A stretch of 64,000 nucleotides of DNA from an uncultured Bacteroidales bacterium (GTDB taxonomy: Bacteria; Bacteroidota; Bacteroidia; Bacteroidales; Bacteroidaceae). Position 1 is the first letter of the stretch; the number at the start of each line of letters is the position of its first letter. Location of the stretch: positions 1-64,000 of the forward strand of contig CACZXN010000049.1 of the NCBI GenBank assembly GCA_902785075.1. Reading direction: 5' to 3'. Below the pieces are notes generated by a model. The model had not been told where the DNA came from. It ran no database searches and saw only the letters and a list, made by a program, of their open reading frames with translations. Of the stretch, positions 45,348-54,879 are shown in pieces. A program made the position numbers and the translations under genes.

Positions 45348-45387
45348 GACGGGGATCGGCTGACAAAGTCAATCCCCGTCTCTCCGC
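45348..45387. repeat. Duplicate of tRNA-Ser 3' end within a hairpin
   Basis: 45371-45387 repeats exactly the 17 bp at 45321-45337 (aatccccgtctctccgc). Upstream GACGGGGAT (45348-45356) pairs with ATCCCCGTC (45372-45380), so the copy also forms a hairpin. It could be an attachment-site remnant or a terminator built from the tRNA end. Confidence 0.8.
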
Positions 45388-45503
45388 TAGGATTTTGAAT
45401 GAAGATTCAGTTCGTTTCTCGTAAAATGAGCGTTTTATTCAAAAAAATGTATCAAAATTGCAAAAAAAGAGAAAAAAAGTTTGGTCACCTTATTTATTAT
45501 TAC

Positions 45504-45511
45504 TACTTTTG
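45504..45511 (+). promoter_or_regulatory. Bacteroidetes -7 element
   Basis: TACTTTTG, ~76 bp upstream of the first secreted DUF4859-like gene. Confidence 0.65.
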
Positions 45512-45586
45512 CAGTGTAAAAACAAGTGCTGAATCCACCTGTTTAGAGTTAACAAAATTAATAATCAACCAATTACATTTCTTATC

Positions 45587-48055
45587 ATGAAGAAAACAAT
45601 TACTACACTTATCACGATGGCAGCAATGTTGTTTGCTGTCAGTGCTAATGCGCAGAAAGAATTCGTTTACGAATTCACCTCTATCTGTGGCGAATCGTAC
45701 GAATCGTACACTCAGACATTAGACGAGGAGGCTATCGCTGCTGAAATCGGATGCCCTTTGGCTGATGCATCTGCGTTTGCTGTTCAATCAGACGGCTCTC
45801 TTGACCCTAACTACAAGTTGGGTGAAACAGACGGTTGGCGTAATGCCAACGGTGACTGGGAAAGTTGGGGAAGCGATGCACGCATCTGTGTAAAGGCGGA
45901 CTTTGCCCCAGTAGCAGATGAAGAAGGAAACAAGGACCCACACATCTACTACATCGGTGGCATGAGTGGCCAGACAGGTACGCCTGCTACATACAAGGCA
46001 ACCTATCGCATTGAGAACCCAAACGATAACACAAAGTTTTGTTATGTTATCGTTAAACTTACTTACGAGGAGCTTCCTAAGTATCGTCTGGATGAGTTGA
46101 CCATCGTGAAGTCATTTGAAATTGCTGCAGAGGAATATCCTCGTTCCAACACCGCATCAGAAACTTTCGGTATCAAAGTCGGCGACCTCGCATCGCTCAT
46201 TGGCTATGATGCAGAAAAATTCAATAGTGTTTGGTTTAAGTATTTATTATATGTAGGTCAGCTGAATGAGGACGAAGTGAAGAGTGACGAGCTGACAAAC
46301 CTTAACTATTCTTCAACAGCTTGGATGAATGCTTTGTTTGATGAGAACACTGGTGATGAAACCGAAGAGTGTGTTCAGGGAGTTCAAGGCGATGCGTCTA
46401 AGTTCAATGTACACTTCTCATCAACTGGCTACGATGGAGACTCACTGAAAGTACAAATTGGTCAAAGTGGAAAACTGAAGGCTGGTGCTAACAACTTTGT
46501 AAAGGTTTACCTTGTAGGAGCAGATAAGAAGGCTATCGAATTTACCCTGAGACTCAAGATTATTCCTAAGGAAATCGAAGACCTCCCATGGGACAAGAAG
46601 ACCTGTGTGGGTAGCGAAACCGTTTCATTGATACGTGATATCGATGCAGGTTATACCACAACCGCTTATACTATCAAGATAGACTCAATCGTTGGCTTGT
46701 TCAAGGATGGAACTGTAGCAGCTGACTTGCAATTCACAGCTCTCGACGAAAGTGGAAATCCAACGACTGCTTACACAACAGGCGAAGGTCAGAGTGGCGC
46801 TGCTGCTGGTGGTTATTGGATGGATATGGAGAGTCATCCTATCGGTTGGAACACTTCAGTGAAGAGTTACTTTGTAAACAACTTCAATACAAGAATTGAA
46901 ATCGGTCACATGCCAAATATATTTGAAGGTGGAGAAAAGACTACGGGTTCACTCTTCTATGTACTCGACAACGAATACTACGAATTGAAGATGGACATCC
47001 AGATTGGTGAAAAGGAAGACACAACGAAGGTGATTACCAAACCTGAAGAGTGTGAAATCGTAGCAACCAAGTACTACACCTATCGCATCGTTCCTCACGG
47101 AACAGATTATCAGAACTACGGTTCGAATGCAGCGAACGAGACTGATTACCACTTGATGGATAGGCCAATCGATGCAGACATTAGCTTCATTGAAGCTCAG
47201 CTTGGTACAGCAAGTCCTACATTCTATGGCGAAGTAATCGACTCAGTAGGTAACGCAACATATTCAAAGAACTATTCTTGCGATCCAAAACCAGGCTTCT
47301 GGATGGAACCTGCAGCAAAGGTTGAGAACAAGTCATCTGTAAGCACTTGGAAAGGTGGCGATACATACGGAATCTGCTACGCAAACGGTGTATTCCAGTT
47401 CTTCCAGTACCCAGGTTCACAGTCAGTTGGTGCTAAGTACACTGACAACTTCTACCTTGTAAATCAAGATGCAGGCAAGCAAATCAAGTTTGTCATCACA
47501 GTTGTCTATGTAGAAGATATCCTTCCTGAAGCAGAGACAATTGCAACTTACAACCTGACACTCCCAGCTCGTGACGAGTCAGACACAGAGAATGGAACAT
47601 ATACTCCATACGACTTGACTCCAATGTACGAAGCATTTGGCTGTTCAGAAAGTGAGTTTGCTGAAAACGGTACTTGGATGGCAATTGACCAAGACGGTAT
47701 TCTCAGTAACCAGTATGACGAACTGGAAGGCTTCGCATTCGATAAGGATGCCAAGATTACAACTGACGATGCAACTCTCGTAGCTTTAGTAGGTTACGCA
47801 GTTGACGAAAACGGATTCTTCAGCTGGATTATCGATGATGAAAATCTTAACAAGACCTTCACATTCACAATCTACGCTTATTACGACAACAAACGTTGCC
47901 AGTTCAACATCACTATCGGTGAAGCTGCAGCAATCAACTTTGTTGAAATGAACCAGACGAATGACAATAAGATGTACGACCTTACTGGCCGTTTGGTAAA
48001 GAACGCAACGAAAGGTGTTTACATCATGAATGGTAAAAAGTTCATCGTAAAGTAA
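45587..48055 (+). CDS. Large secreted DUF4859-like repeat protein with C-terminal sorting-type end
   Basis: 822 residues. Sec signal peptide (cleavage after SANAQ). The mature part has three or four repeats of ~120-180 residues, each with a Gly-Tyr/Phe-Trp-Met turn (GGYWMDMESH, GFWMEPAAKV) and a strand pair ending in a hydrophobic beta-strand (FVITVVYVED). This resembles the DUF4859 repeats of Prevotella surface proteins. The end is MYDLTGRLVKNATKGVYIMNGKKFIVK-like, the GR-V---KG-YI-NGKK pattern seen at the C-termini of secreted proteins in this group (por secretion-type). Acidic overall. No enzymatic motif is seen. A paralogue follows directly. Confidence 0.75.
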   Translation: MKKTITTLITMAAMLFAVSANAQKEFVYEFTSICGESYESYTQTLDEEAIAAEIGCPLADASAFAVQSDGSLDPNYKLGETDGWRNANGDWESWGSDARICVKADFAPVADEEGNKDPHIYYIGGMSGQTGTPATYKATYRIENPNDNTKFCYVIVKLTYEELPKYRLDELTIVKSFEIAAEEYPRSNTASETFGIKVGDLASLIGYDAEKFNSVWFKYLLYVGQLNEDEVKSDELTNLNYSSTAWMNALFDENTGDETEECVQGVQGDASKFNVHFSSTGYDGDSLKVQIGQSGKLKAGANNFVKVYLVGADKKAIEFTLRLKIIPKEIEDLPWDKKTCVGSETVSLIRDIDAGYTTTAYTIKIDSIVGLFKDGTVAADLQFTALDESGNPTTAYTTGEGQSGAAAGGYWMDMESHPIGWNTSVKSYFVNNFNTRIEIGHMPNIFEGGEKTTGSLFYVLDNEYYELKMDIQIGEKEDTTKVITKPEECEIVATKYYTYRIVPHGTDYQNYGSNAANETDYHLMDRPIDADISFIEAQLGTASPTFYGEVIDSVGNATYSKNYSCDPKPGFWMEPAAKVENKSSVSTWKGGDTYGICYANGVFQFFQYPGSQSVGAKYTDNFYLVNQDAGKQIKFVITVVYVEDILPEAETIATYNLTLPARDESDTENGTYTPYDLTPMYEAFGCSESEFAENGTWMAIDQDGILSNQYDELEGFAFDKDAKITTDDATLVALVGYAVDENGFFSWIIDDENLNKTFTFTIYAYYDNKRCQFNITIGEAAAINFVEMNQTNDNKMYDLTGRLVKNATKGVYIMNGKKFIVK

Positions 48056-48082
48056 ATCCTAACGTATAATATAATAATAAAT

Positions 48083-48114
48083 AAGGTGTGTCTTGCATAA
48101 AGATGCACCTTTTT
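48083..48114 (+). terminator. Hairpin terminator
   Basis: AAGGTG / CACCTT stem with a T-tract after it, 28 bp beyond the stop codon. Confidence 0.65.
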
Positions 48115-48139
48115 GTTTTGTACTTTCACGATTTATTTG

Positions 48140-48147
48140 TATCTTTG
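48140..48147 (+). promoter_or_regulatory. Bacteroidetes -7 element
   Basis: TATCTTTG, 29 bp before the ATG at 48177, which excludes the upstream in-frame Met at 48093. Confidence 0.7.
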
Positions 48148-48176
48148 CAGCGAAAATAGACAAAAAAGAAGAATAT

Positions 48177-50254
48177 ATGAAACGTAACTTTACTATTTTA
48201 TTCGCCATGTTGCTCTCCTTGATAGCAAACGTGGCAAACGCAGAGAACCCAAAACGTTCGGAATTGACCATCGTTGACAAAGTAGAAGTAAAACTCACTG
48301 CCCAGGAAGCAAGACACATCAACGCTTCTCAACGAGTAACTGTTGACCTGACAGATGCCCTATCGAAATTGAGCAGCGGAGGATTGGGAATGACACTCCA
48401 CAAGTTCTTTATTGCTCAATATGACTCAGTGACTGAAGGAAAGCTTGACGAACTGACAGCCGAATACAACTATCGTGAAGGCTGGTGGCTCGCAGAATTG
48501 TTTGATGAAACAACAGGAGAACTGTCTGGTGAATGTATCGCTGATACCATCAATGATCCAATGATGTACATACGCGACATCGAACTGGACGAAAAGCTAC
48601 TCTCGCTGACAGTCGGACAAGTAGCTAGTGCTATGTATCCAGGTGACACATACTTTGCGCTGCTTTATTATATCAACGGAGGAAACGCAATCGAAATTAA
48701 GATATCACTCACTATCACAGCATCAGAGACACCCAAACTTGCAGATTTGACAAAGGTAGGAGAAAGCAATGCAGACGTGTCGATTTTCTATAACTCTGTG
48801 TATAATTATCGTGTCATCAACTTCAATGCCGACTCACTCTACGAATCCATCTATTCAACCCTTCCTGTGCCTGACTGTATAGGTTACGAAGAAGGCAAGC
48901 TTTGGGGAGAAGACATGAAGCTGGTGCTCTACGGAGAAAGTGCAGAAAACGAACTCACAGACAACGCAACTGCTTTCTACGGAGGTTACTGGATAAACAC
49001 AGACGGCTATGTATGTGAATACAGTGACGAGAAGCATGCACTCTTTTTCGAACCTGATGCAGAAAAAGGACTGAATGCTTTGCATGTAGGCATCTACCCC
49101 AACTATTCGTTTGTCGGAACAACCTTAAAGGGCTCGTTCTATCTCGTAGGCGCAAATTCATACTACAAACTCAATGTAAGTCTAACCGTCAACCCATATC
49201 CACGATTCGACGAATGCGAACTTGTTGACTCTATGACCTTTGCTGTGGAAATCGTGCCTATTGCTGCAGAACACACCACAGATGTAAACCTCGTACAAGA
49301 TGACTACATGATTCATGCTATCACCTTTACACAAGATCAGATGGAAGCTTTACTCGGTGAGGGCACTTATGAATTCTGTGTTGAAAACACTTTGATGAGT
49401 AACGATGGTGAAGTCATTAAGAACTATAACAGCGCATTCTCAAACGCTATCACAAGAGGAAAGGGTTACTTGATGATGAATACATACGGTCTCTTCCAGA
49501 ATGAAGAGTTGCTACATATCGCGGCTTCACTAAGTCCATTCCCAATGATGACGAAAGCATACGGAATCGGGTATGAAAGATATTTTGTCGAAGAAGATCC
49601 TGAGAGCCACGAAGGACACACTGAGGATAGCTTTAACTTCTGGTATCAGCCAGGTGATGCAGCTGTGGGCGACTACTATCAGAATGTATTCTATCTCGTC
49701 AACTACGAATCAGGCAAGAAGATTCGTCTCAACATCAATGTCGTCTTTGTTGAAAAACGTAATCCTGTTGAAATCGTCATGGAAACAAACATCACCCTAC
49801 CTGCACACAATGCAGAAGGTACCGACTTTGCAGCTACGCCTTACGACTTATCAGACGTGTTGGAAGTTCTCGATTGTGACGATGCCGGCAAACTCACTTG
49901 GGTGGCATACAACATTCTGTATCAGTTAGTCAAACCAGCTGATTACGATGAAATGTACGGATTCTATTTCACCCTCGATGGATATCTGTTGCCAGAAGAA
50001 TTTACAGGAGCATTATTCAGTGTTGGCTATACAGATGGTGAATTCCATTCTCTTGTGATGAATCCTCTTAGCGAATCTGAATATACAACTGCAATCGTTG
50101 CAACATATAACGGAAAGGGTTACCGATTCAACATAAAGGTAACCCAGCACGTTCTCAAAGTGAAGGAGCAATCTTCAACCTCTCTGGTCAACGTATAGCT
50201 TCTCCAAGAAAGGGCCTCAACATCATCAACGGAAAGAAAGTATTAATCAAATAA
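48177..50254 (+). CDS. Secreted DUF4859-like repeat protein, frameshift before the C-terminal signal
   Basis: Paralogue of the preceding gene. Signal peptide (VANAE) and repeats with GGYWINTDGYV, GYLMMNTYGLF and a strand ending LNINVVFVEK. The frame from 48177 stops at 50198 after VLKVKEQSSTSLVNV. In the -1 frame from about 50167 the sequence reads FNLSGQRIASPRKG and then INGKKVLIK, stopping at 50254. This is the normal C-terminal signal of such proteins. One base lost near gaaggagcaatc would explain it. As written, the protein (673 residues) lacks its sorting end and might stay in the periplasm. Separate promoter from its paralogue. Confidence 0.75.
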
Positions 50255-50273
50255 GACGAATCCAAGAATCAAT

Positions 50274-50307
50274 GATTAGCGTTGTGGCAAACGTCGCAAC
50301 GCTAATC
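50274..50307. terminator. 11-bp stem hairpin upstream of GH43 gene
   Basis: GATTAGCGTTG pairs perfectly with CAACGCTAATC around a 12-nt loop. There is no clear T-tract, so it could be a terminator, an RNA-stability element or a leader element of the GH43 gene, which starts 20 bp later. Confidence 0.6.
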
Positions 50308-50326
50308 TCTAAAACTACTAATCTAC

Positions 50327-53300
50327 ATGAACAAATCTATTCTCTCAGCAATTCTATTTGCTGCATCCTTTTCACTAAGTGCACAAGAAATTCCTGCTAC
50401 TTGGAATACCCCAGGCAACGGGAATCCTTTTATTCCAGGTTACTTTGCCGACCCAACTATCCGTAAGTTTGGCGACACATTCTACATTTACGCAACGACA
50501 GACGGAACAGGTAACGGATATGGTCCTGCTCAGGTTTGGATGTCGAAAGACTTCGTCAATTGGCGAAACGTAGTGATGAACTGGCCTACCACAGAAGTTG
50601 TATGGGCACCAGAAGTTATCCCTACGAAAGACGGAAAATATCGTTACTACTACTGCACCCCTTGTCAGGTATATGTAGGCGAGAGCGATTCACCCGTAGG
50701 TCCTTGGACCAATATGCTGGGACGTCCTGATGCGGTATTGATGCGCGACCGCTATTGCGATCCTATGGCTATCACACTCGACCCACAGGTATTCACCGAT
50801 GACGACGGTTCGCAATATATGTTTGTAGGCACATGGGGCATCTATGAGAATTCAGGATGTGGATGGGCGAAATTGGCAGCTGATGGAAAATCGTTCACAG
50901 ACAAAGGTCTCGTTCCGAATACACAACTGAAAGACTTCTTCGAAGGACCGTTTGTATTCAAGAAGAACGGCATCTATTATTTCACATACTCATCAGGCAG
51001 TTGCCACGATGATACCTACAGAGTTCAGTATGCTACAAGCAAGACAAGTCCTGTGGGACCCTACGAATACAAAGGCTGTATCTTGAAAAGTAATAGCGAC
51101 GGAACGGTACACGGCCCTGGTCACCATTCCATCCTCGTTGACGGAGACGACTATTACATTGTTTATCATCGTCACAACAATCCTCACTCAGTTCATGGAT
51201 TCAATCGTCAGTTATGTATCGATAAGATAGAGTTCGAAGCAAATGGAGATATTAAGCCGATTGTTCCTACTCACACAGGTCTCCTCCCTTCTTCTCTCGC
51301 AAAGAAAGCGAAGAAAAACGCCATTCAGAATCTTGCCTTCCAAACAAAGGTCACTGCATCATCTGTACTCGGAAATGACTTCAAGGCAGAGTATGCTGTA
51401 GATGACAATAACGGAACCTTGTGGCGTCCTGCGAATAATCAGGGAGAGGCTTGGCTACAAATCGATTTAGGGAAACCGACTCAGTTCAATCAGGTATGGT
51501 TGCAATTCGAATATGCTACGTTCTTCTATCAATACAAAGTGGAAACATCCATTGACGGACAGAACTGGAGTCTCTTTGCAGACAAGACACAGAATACAGA
51601 TGCAGGTTCGCCGATGATAGAAAAAGGCGACACAAAAGCCAGATACATCAAGGTGACCATTACAGACACTCAGAAGAACGGACACTTTGGAGCCTTATGG
51701 AATGTAAAAGTATATAATGCGACGAAGAAAAACGACCCTTCTACCCTACTCCCTTCTATCGAGGGAATGGACTATGAGGCTGTGAATCGTGGTTATCCGA
51801 ACCTCCACAAGAAAGACGTGAATCCAACGGAGAGAAAGTACTTCAATAATGGGTTGGTTGTCGATATCAACGCAAACGATTACGCACAAGGGAAAGCACT
51901 CTTAACCAAAACAGTAAAGAACAGAGCCGGAGGAGAGTTCACAACTGAGGACGACTTATTGGTAGAAATAATCCAAAGTAAATACGCCTTCTTTTTCGAT
52001 GGGAAGCAACACCTGACAAGTAGCTTCGATTGTCCGAAGAACTTTACCTACAATGCTGCTTACACAATCTCTGCTTGGATTTTCAATCCGTCAGTAGGGC
52101 CAAACGAGTGTATCGCAAGTATCACTCCAAGCACAGGCGACCTAACTGCGTTCCAATTCAACAACAGCACGAACCGTGAGACAGGTATTGTGGATCATGC
52201 AGGTTCGTTCGAGAGTGCAGGCTTCCCCAATGAAGTCCGTGAAGGAGAGGGCAAATGGCAATATTGGACAGTTACTTTCGATGGATGGTTCCAGCGATTC
52301 TATCTCAACGGGAAACTGATTCGAGAGAAGAACAACTTCATCATGTTAAGACCAAACGGACCTATCACAATTGGTGCAGATGCGGGTGGAGGCGAAGCAT
52401 TTAGCGGTTATATCCACTCCCTGCGACTCTATGACCGAAGTCTCAGCGCAGAAGAAGTGAATGCCGACTATCAGTATAAATCCGACACTCAGGACAGAAT
52501 AGAGATTGACATTCAAAATGTAGCCATCCACACCGAAGTCATCACACCCAATCTGATTAAGGTGACAGTTACAGACAAGGCTGGCAAACCGCTCCACTCT
52601 GGGCAGCTCAGTTTCGCTTATTATGCATCAAGCGACCCAAAAGATTTAGAGAACAACCTGTCCAAACCGTCGCACAGTTCCTCTACGATGCTTGCTGTAG
52701 ATGGGAAGAAGGAACAACACATCGTTGTTTTCATCTTCGACGGAGACACTGGGCAAAAACACTTTGCGACGGCCACTATCGATTCGAAAGCGTTTAATAT
52801 CTTTACTGACGACTTCAAGACTTTCCACGAGTGGGATGGAAAGTATGTTACCAATGATAAGGTGAAATACGAAGCATCTGACGGCATACTCAAACTGACA
52901 TCCGCAGATACTGACTTCAGCGCAAGCGGCAATCCGAAGGTGAACGGACCAATGATTTACAAGGAAGTGAAAGGCGACTTTATCGTTCAGGTGAAAGTTG
53001 CTGACCTCATGGGGTCAGAACGTCGAAACACTCCTGCTTACAACGAAGGAGGCCTCATGGTAATCTACCCACAGAGCGAGACACGCCAGCAGGTAGTTCA
53101 ACTCGGAGTGTTCCCCGCATACAATTGCGGTAACATGTTGACCACGATCTTCCGAGGAAGACCTCAATACAACAATCAGCAAGGATGGAACTACGATCCA
53201 TACATGCAACTTCAGAGGGAGGGCAACCTGATTTATGCTCGCACTTCTCGTGACGGGAAAACTTGGACAGATATGCCGAATAGTCCTGTGAGAGTTCCTC

Positions 53301-53404
53301 AATTCGAAGGACAGACACTTCGTGTTGGTATATTCCAGACAACCTATTCGAACAACCCCGCATGGGTAAGCTTCTCTGACTTCAAATTGTGGGAGAAACG
53401 CTAG
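50327..53404 (+). CDS. Multidomain secreted glycoside hydrolase family 43
   Basis: 1025 residues. Signal peptide (SLSAQ). GH43 five-bladed propeller (~20-310): catalytic base Asp in GYFADPTIRKFGD, pKa-modulating Asp in TLDPQVFTDDDGS and acid Glu in DFFEGPFVFKKNG. Next an F5/8 type C (discoidin) domain (~325-460: TASSVLGNDFKAEYAVDDN, WLQIDLGKP). Then a LamG-like concanavalin domain (~540-720: YTISAWIFNPS, WQYWTVTFDG) and a C-terminal beta-sandwich (~815-1025, DUF1349/GH43 C2-like: FTDDFKTFHEWDGKYV). GH43 enzymes remove arabinose or xylose from plant or glycan side chains. The binding domains suggest anchoring to insoluble or surface glycan. No SusC/D genes are adjacent. Confidence 0.9.
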   Translation: MNKSILSAILFAASFSLSAQEIPATWNTPGNGNPFIPGYFADPTIRKFGDTFYIYATTDGTGNGYGPAQVWMSKDFVNWRNVVMNWPTTEVVWAPEVIPTKDGKYRYYYCTPCQVYVGESDSPVGPWTNMLGRPDAVLMRDRYCDPMAITLDPQVFTDDDGSQYMFVGTWGIYENSGCGWAKLAADGKSFTDKGLVPNTQLKDFFEGPFVFKKNGIYYFTYSSGSCHDDTYRVQYATSKTSPVGPYEYKGCILKSNSDGTVHGPGHHSILVDGDDYYIVYHRHNNPHSVHGFNRQLCIDKIEFEANGDIKPIVPTHTGLLPSSLAKKAKKNAIQNLAFQTKVTASSVLGNDFKAEYAVDDNNGTLWRPANNQGEAWLQIDLGKPTQFNQVWLQFEYATFFYQYKVETSIDGQNWSLFADKTQNTDAGSPMIEKGDTKARYIKVTITDTQKNGHFGALWNVKVYNATKKNDPSTLLPSIEGMDYEAVNRGYPNLHKKDVNPTERKYFNNGLVVDINANDYAQGKALLTKTVKNRAGGEFTTEDDLLVEIIQSKYAFFFDGKQHLTSSFDCPKNFTYNAAYTISAWIFNPSVGPNECIASITPSTGDLTAFQFNNSTNRETGIVDHAGSFESAGFPNEVREGEGKWQYWTVTFDGWFQRFYLNGKLIREKNNFIMLRPNGPITIGADAGGGEAFSGYIHSLRLYDRSLSAEEVNADYQYKSDTQDRIEIDIQNVAIHTEVITPNLIKVTVTDKAGKPLHSGQLSFAYYASSDPKDLENNLSKPSHSSSTMLAVDGKKEQHIVVFIFDGDTGQKHFATATIDSKAFNIFTDDFKTFHEWDGKYVTNDKVKYEASDGILKLTSADTDFSASGNPKVNGPMIYKEVKGDFIVQVKVADLMGSERRNTPAYNEGGLMVIYPQSETRQQVVQLGVFPAYNCGNMLTTIFRGRPQYNNQQGWNYDPYMQLQREGNLIYARTSRDGKTWTDMPNSPVRVPQFEGQTLRVGIFQTTYSNNPAWVSFSDFKLWEKR

Positions 53405-53540
53405 TATTGAAAAGAGCTAAATCCTATCGAAGTTATACATTTTTCAACAAAAACCACTTGAAATGATGGAAAAAACAAGTTTTTCTGTTTAAAATTGTAA
53501 AATATTTACTTTTTTTGATTGAGATTAAAAAAATGTTTAT

Positions 53541-53548
53541 TAACTTTG
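53541..53548 (+). promoter_or_regulatory. Bacteroidetes -7 element
   Basis: TAACTTTG, 48 bp upstream of the Cys-rich lipoprotein gene. Confidence 0.65.
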
Positions 53549-53596
53549 CAGCGGTTTTAGAAACAATTAACGTTTAACAATTAAAGTCAAAAGAAA

Positions 53597-53797
53597 ATGA
53601 AGAAGCTTTTAGTTGCATTTGTTGCTATTGTAGCTGTTTCTTTCGCTTCATGCGTTAGCAACACTACTAAGGTTACTGTTGAAGAAGATTCAACTGCTTG
53701 TACAAAAACTACCAATCCATGTGCATGTGATTCATGCGCAGGATGTGACGATCCTTGTGCTTGCGATACTGCAAAGGTTGATACGCTCGCAGAATAA
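53597..53797 (+). CDS. Cys-rich mini-lipoprotein
   Basis: 66 residues. Signal ending SFASC (lipobox Cys19), then an acidic Thr-rich linker, then the cluster CACDSCAGCDDPCACD and a short acidic end. Seven Cys in the mature part follow the lipid Cys closely enough to bind a metal ion or form several disulphides. No named family was recognised. It has its own promoter and a strong terminator, so it is a single-gene unit. A metal-binding or redox role is only an inference from composition. Confidence 0.7.
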   Translation: MKKLLVAFVAIVAVSFASCVSNTTKVTVEEDSTACTKTTNPCACDSCAGCDDPCACDTAKVDTLAE

Positions 53798-53821
53798 TTT
53801 CGTCATTGAAGGCAAAAAATT

Positions 53822-53851
53822 AAGGTGTGGCTCGAAAACCACACCTTTTTT
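53822..53851 (+). terminator. Rho-independent terminator
   Basis: AAGGTGTGG / CCACACCTT stem, 8-nt loop, then six T. Confidence 0.9.
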
Positions 53852-53872
53852 GTTGACTATTTCTTTTGTAGA

Positions 53873-54508
53873 TTATTTCTTTTTCGTGTCGTCGGTTTTC
53901 TCTTTCTTTTCTGACGACTTAGCATATCGTTTATTCAATGCTTTCACAACTTCGTCTGTTACATCATATTGTGGAGCACCATAGAGCACGTTATCTATTC
54001 CACTACTCTTACAGAGCACAAAATCGTAACCTTTTTCCTTCGCATAAGCAGCAGCGAAATTCCGAATGGTGTCAGTCAGAGCATTCATCTCCTTCTGGTA
54101 TTCCTCCTGAAGAGAGTTCGAGAGTCGTGCCTGAAGCCCATCAATATCCTGTTGGAGTTTCTGCAAACGAGCCTGCTCGCTTTCATATTGCTGCTGAGTA
54201 ATTGCATTTGACTGCACCTTACGTTGGAATTCCTGTACCTGTGCAGAGAAATTCCTACCCTTTTCGTTGATGGTAGCTTCAGCATTTGCCTGTTTCTTCT
54301 GGAAATTGTCAGAAACATCCTTATAATACTCATACTGGCTCGTAAGTGTATCAATGAGCACATAGGCTATCTTCAACGCAGGTTTCACTTCTTCTTTAGG
54401 TTCTGTCTCTGTTTCTGCAGTTGTTGCAGGTTTCTGTTCGCATGAAATCAGCAATGCAGCAAAAGCAAACATTGCAAGACTTCCTGAAATCAAATTCTTT
54501 ACGTTCAT
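53873..54508 (-). CDS. OmpH/Skp-like protein with lipoprotein signal
   Basis: 211 residues. Signal ending ALLISCEQK (lipobox), an acidic linker, then IAYVLIDTLTSQYEYYKD, typical of the OmpH/Skp start. A long coiled coil (~65-150: FQRKVQSNAITQQQYESEQARLQKLQQDI) and a C-terminal return strand follow, with GYDFVLCKSSGIDNVLYG. Skp is a periplasmic chaperone for outer-membrane proteins. The lipid anchor makes this an unusual, tethered form; similar lipidated versions are known in Bacteroidetes annotation. It is in one transcription unit with the small membrane protein upstream (18-bp gap). Confidence 0.85.
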   Translation of the reverse strand: MNVKNLISGSLAMFAFAALLISCEQKPATTAETETEPKEEVKPALKIAYVLIDTLTSQYEYYKDVSDNFQKKQANAEATINEKGRNFSAQVQEFQRKVQSNAITQQQYESEQARLQKLQQDIDGLQARLSNSLQEEYQKEMNALTDTIRNFAAAYAKEKGYDFVLCKSSGIDNVLYGAPQYDVTDEVVKALNKRYAKSSEKKEKTDDTKKK

Positions 54509-54526
54509 GTCTTTATCTATTTTTCT

Positions 54527-54742
54527 TTAGTCTTTTTCGTTTTCGCTGATGGCGTGTGGATTCTCCATTCGTGCCAGTCTATCTTGACTTTGAGCACATC
54601 CGATTCCGCGATCTCTCATCGCTTTGTTAGATGACACATGTGAGTTAGGAAAGTCTCCTTTTCCTTTCATTACGATGTTTATACACAAAAAAACAACGCA
54701 AATAGCAAGAATTATTGACGAAAACAGTATAAGTTCAAACAT
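54527..54742 (-). CDS. Small single-pass membrane protein
   Basis: 71 residues: an N-terminal membrane helix (LILFSSIILAICVVFLCINIVM) and a soluble tail with FPNSHVSSNKAMRDRGIGCAQSQDR. The tail has one conserved-looking Cys in a basic stretch. The layout is like small respiratory-complex maturation factors (NqrM-like), but only one Cys is seen, so that is not claimed. It lies directly upstream of the OmpH-like gene and its TATATTTG promoter is 20 bp before the start. Confidence 0.65.
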   Translation of the reverse strand: MFELILFSSIILAICVVFLCINIVMKGKGDFPNSHVSSNKAMRDRGIGCAQSQDRLARMENPHAISENEKD

Positions 54743-54749
54743 TATTTAC

Positions 54750-54757
54750 TAAATTTG
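54750..54757 (+). promoter_or_regulatory. Possible -7 element for pepD
   Basis: TAAATTTG on the plus strand. It overlaps the region of the opposing promoter and leaves a leader of ~115 nt. Confidence 0.45.
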
Positions 54758-54761
54758 CTTG

Positions 54762-54769
54762 CAAATATA
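54762..54769 (-). promoter_or_regulatory. Bacteroidetes -7 element, small membrane protein / ompH-like operon
   Basis: TATATTTG on the minus strand, 20 bp before the start codon. Confidence 0.65.
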
Positions 54770-54879
54770 CGAATTAATTATGAAATAGTTCGTATTTTAA
54801 GGACTAAACTTAAGAATTAAAGCAGAAAAATAACTTTTATTCACATACAAATCATCAAATCATATAATGTTTAAAGATT

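Noticed and set aside
45337..45387. Second tRNA gene after tRNA-Ser
   Set aside because: Only the 3' 17 bp are duplicated; there is no anticodon arm or 5' half.
54527..54742. NqrM-type maturation factor
   Set aside because: The layout is similar but only one Cys is present in the tail and no nqr genes are near, so only a small membrane protein is claimed.
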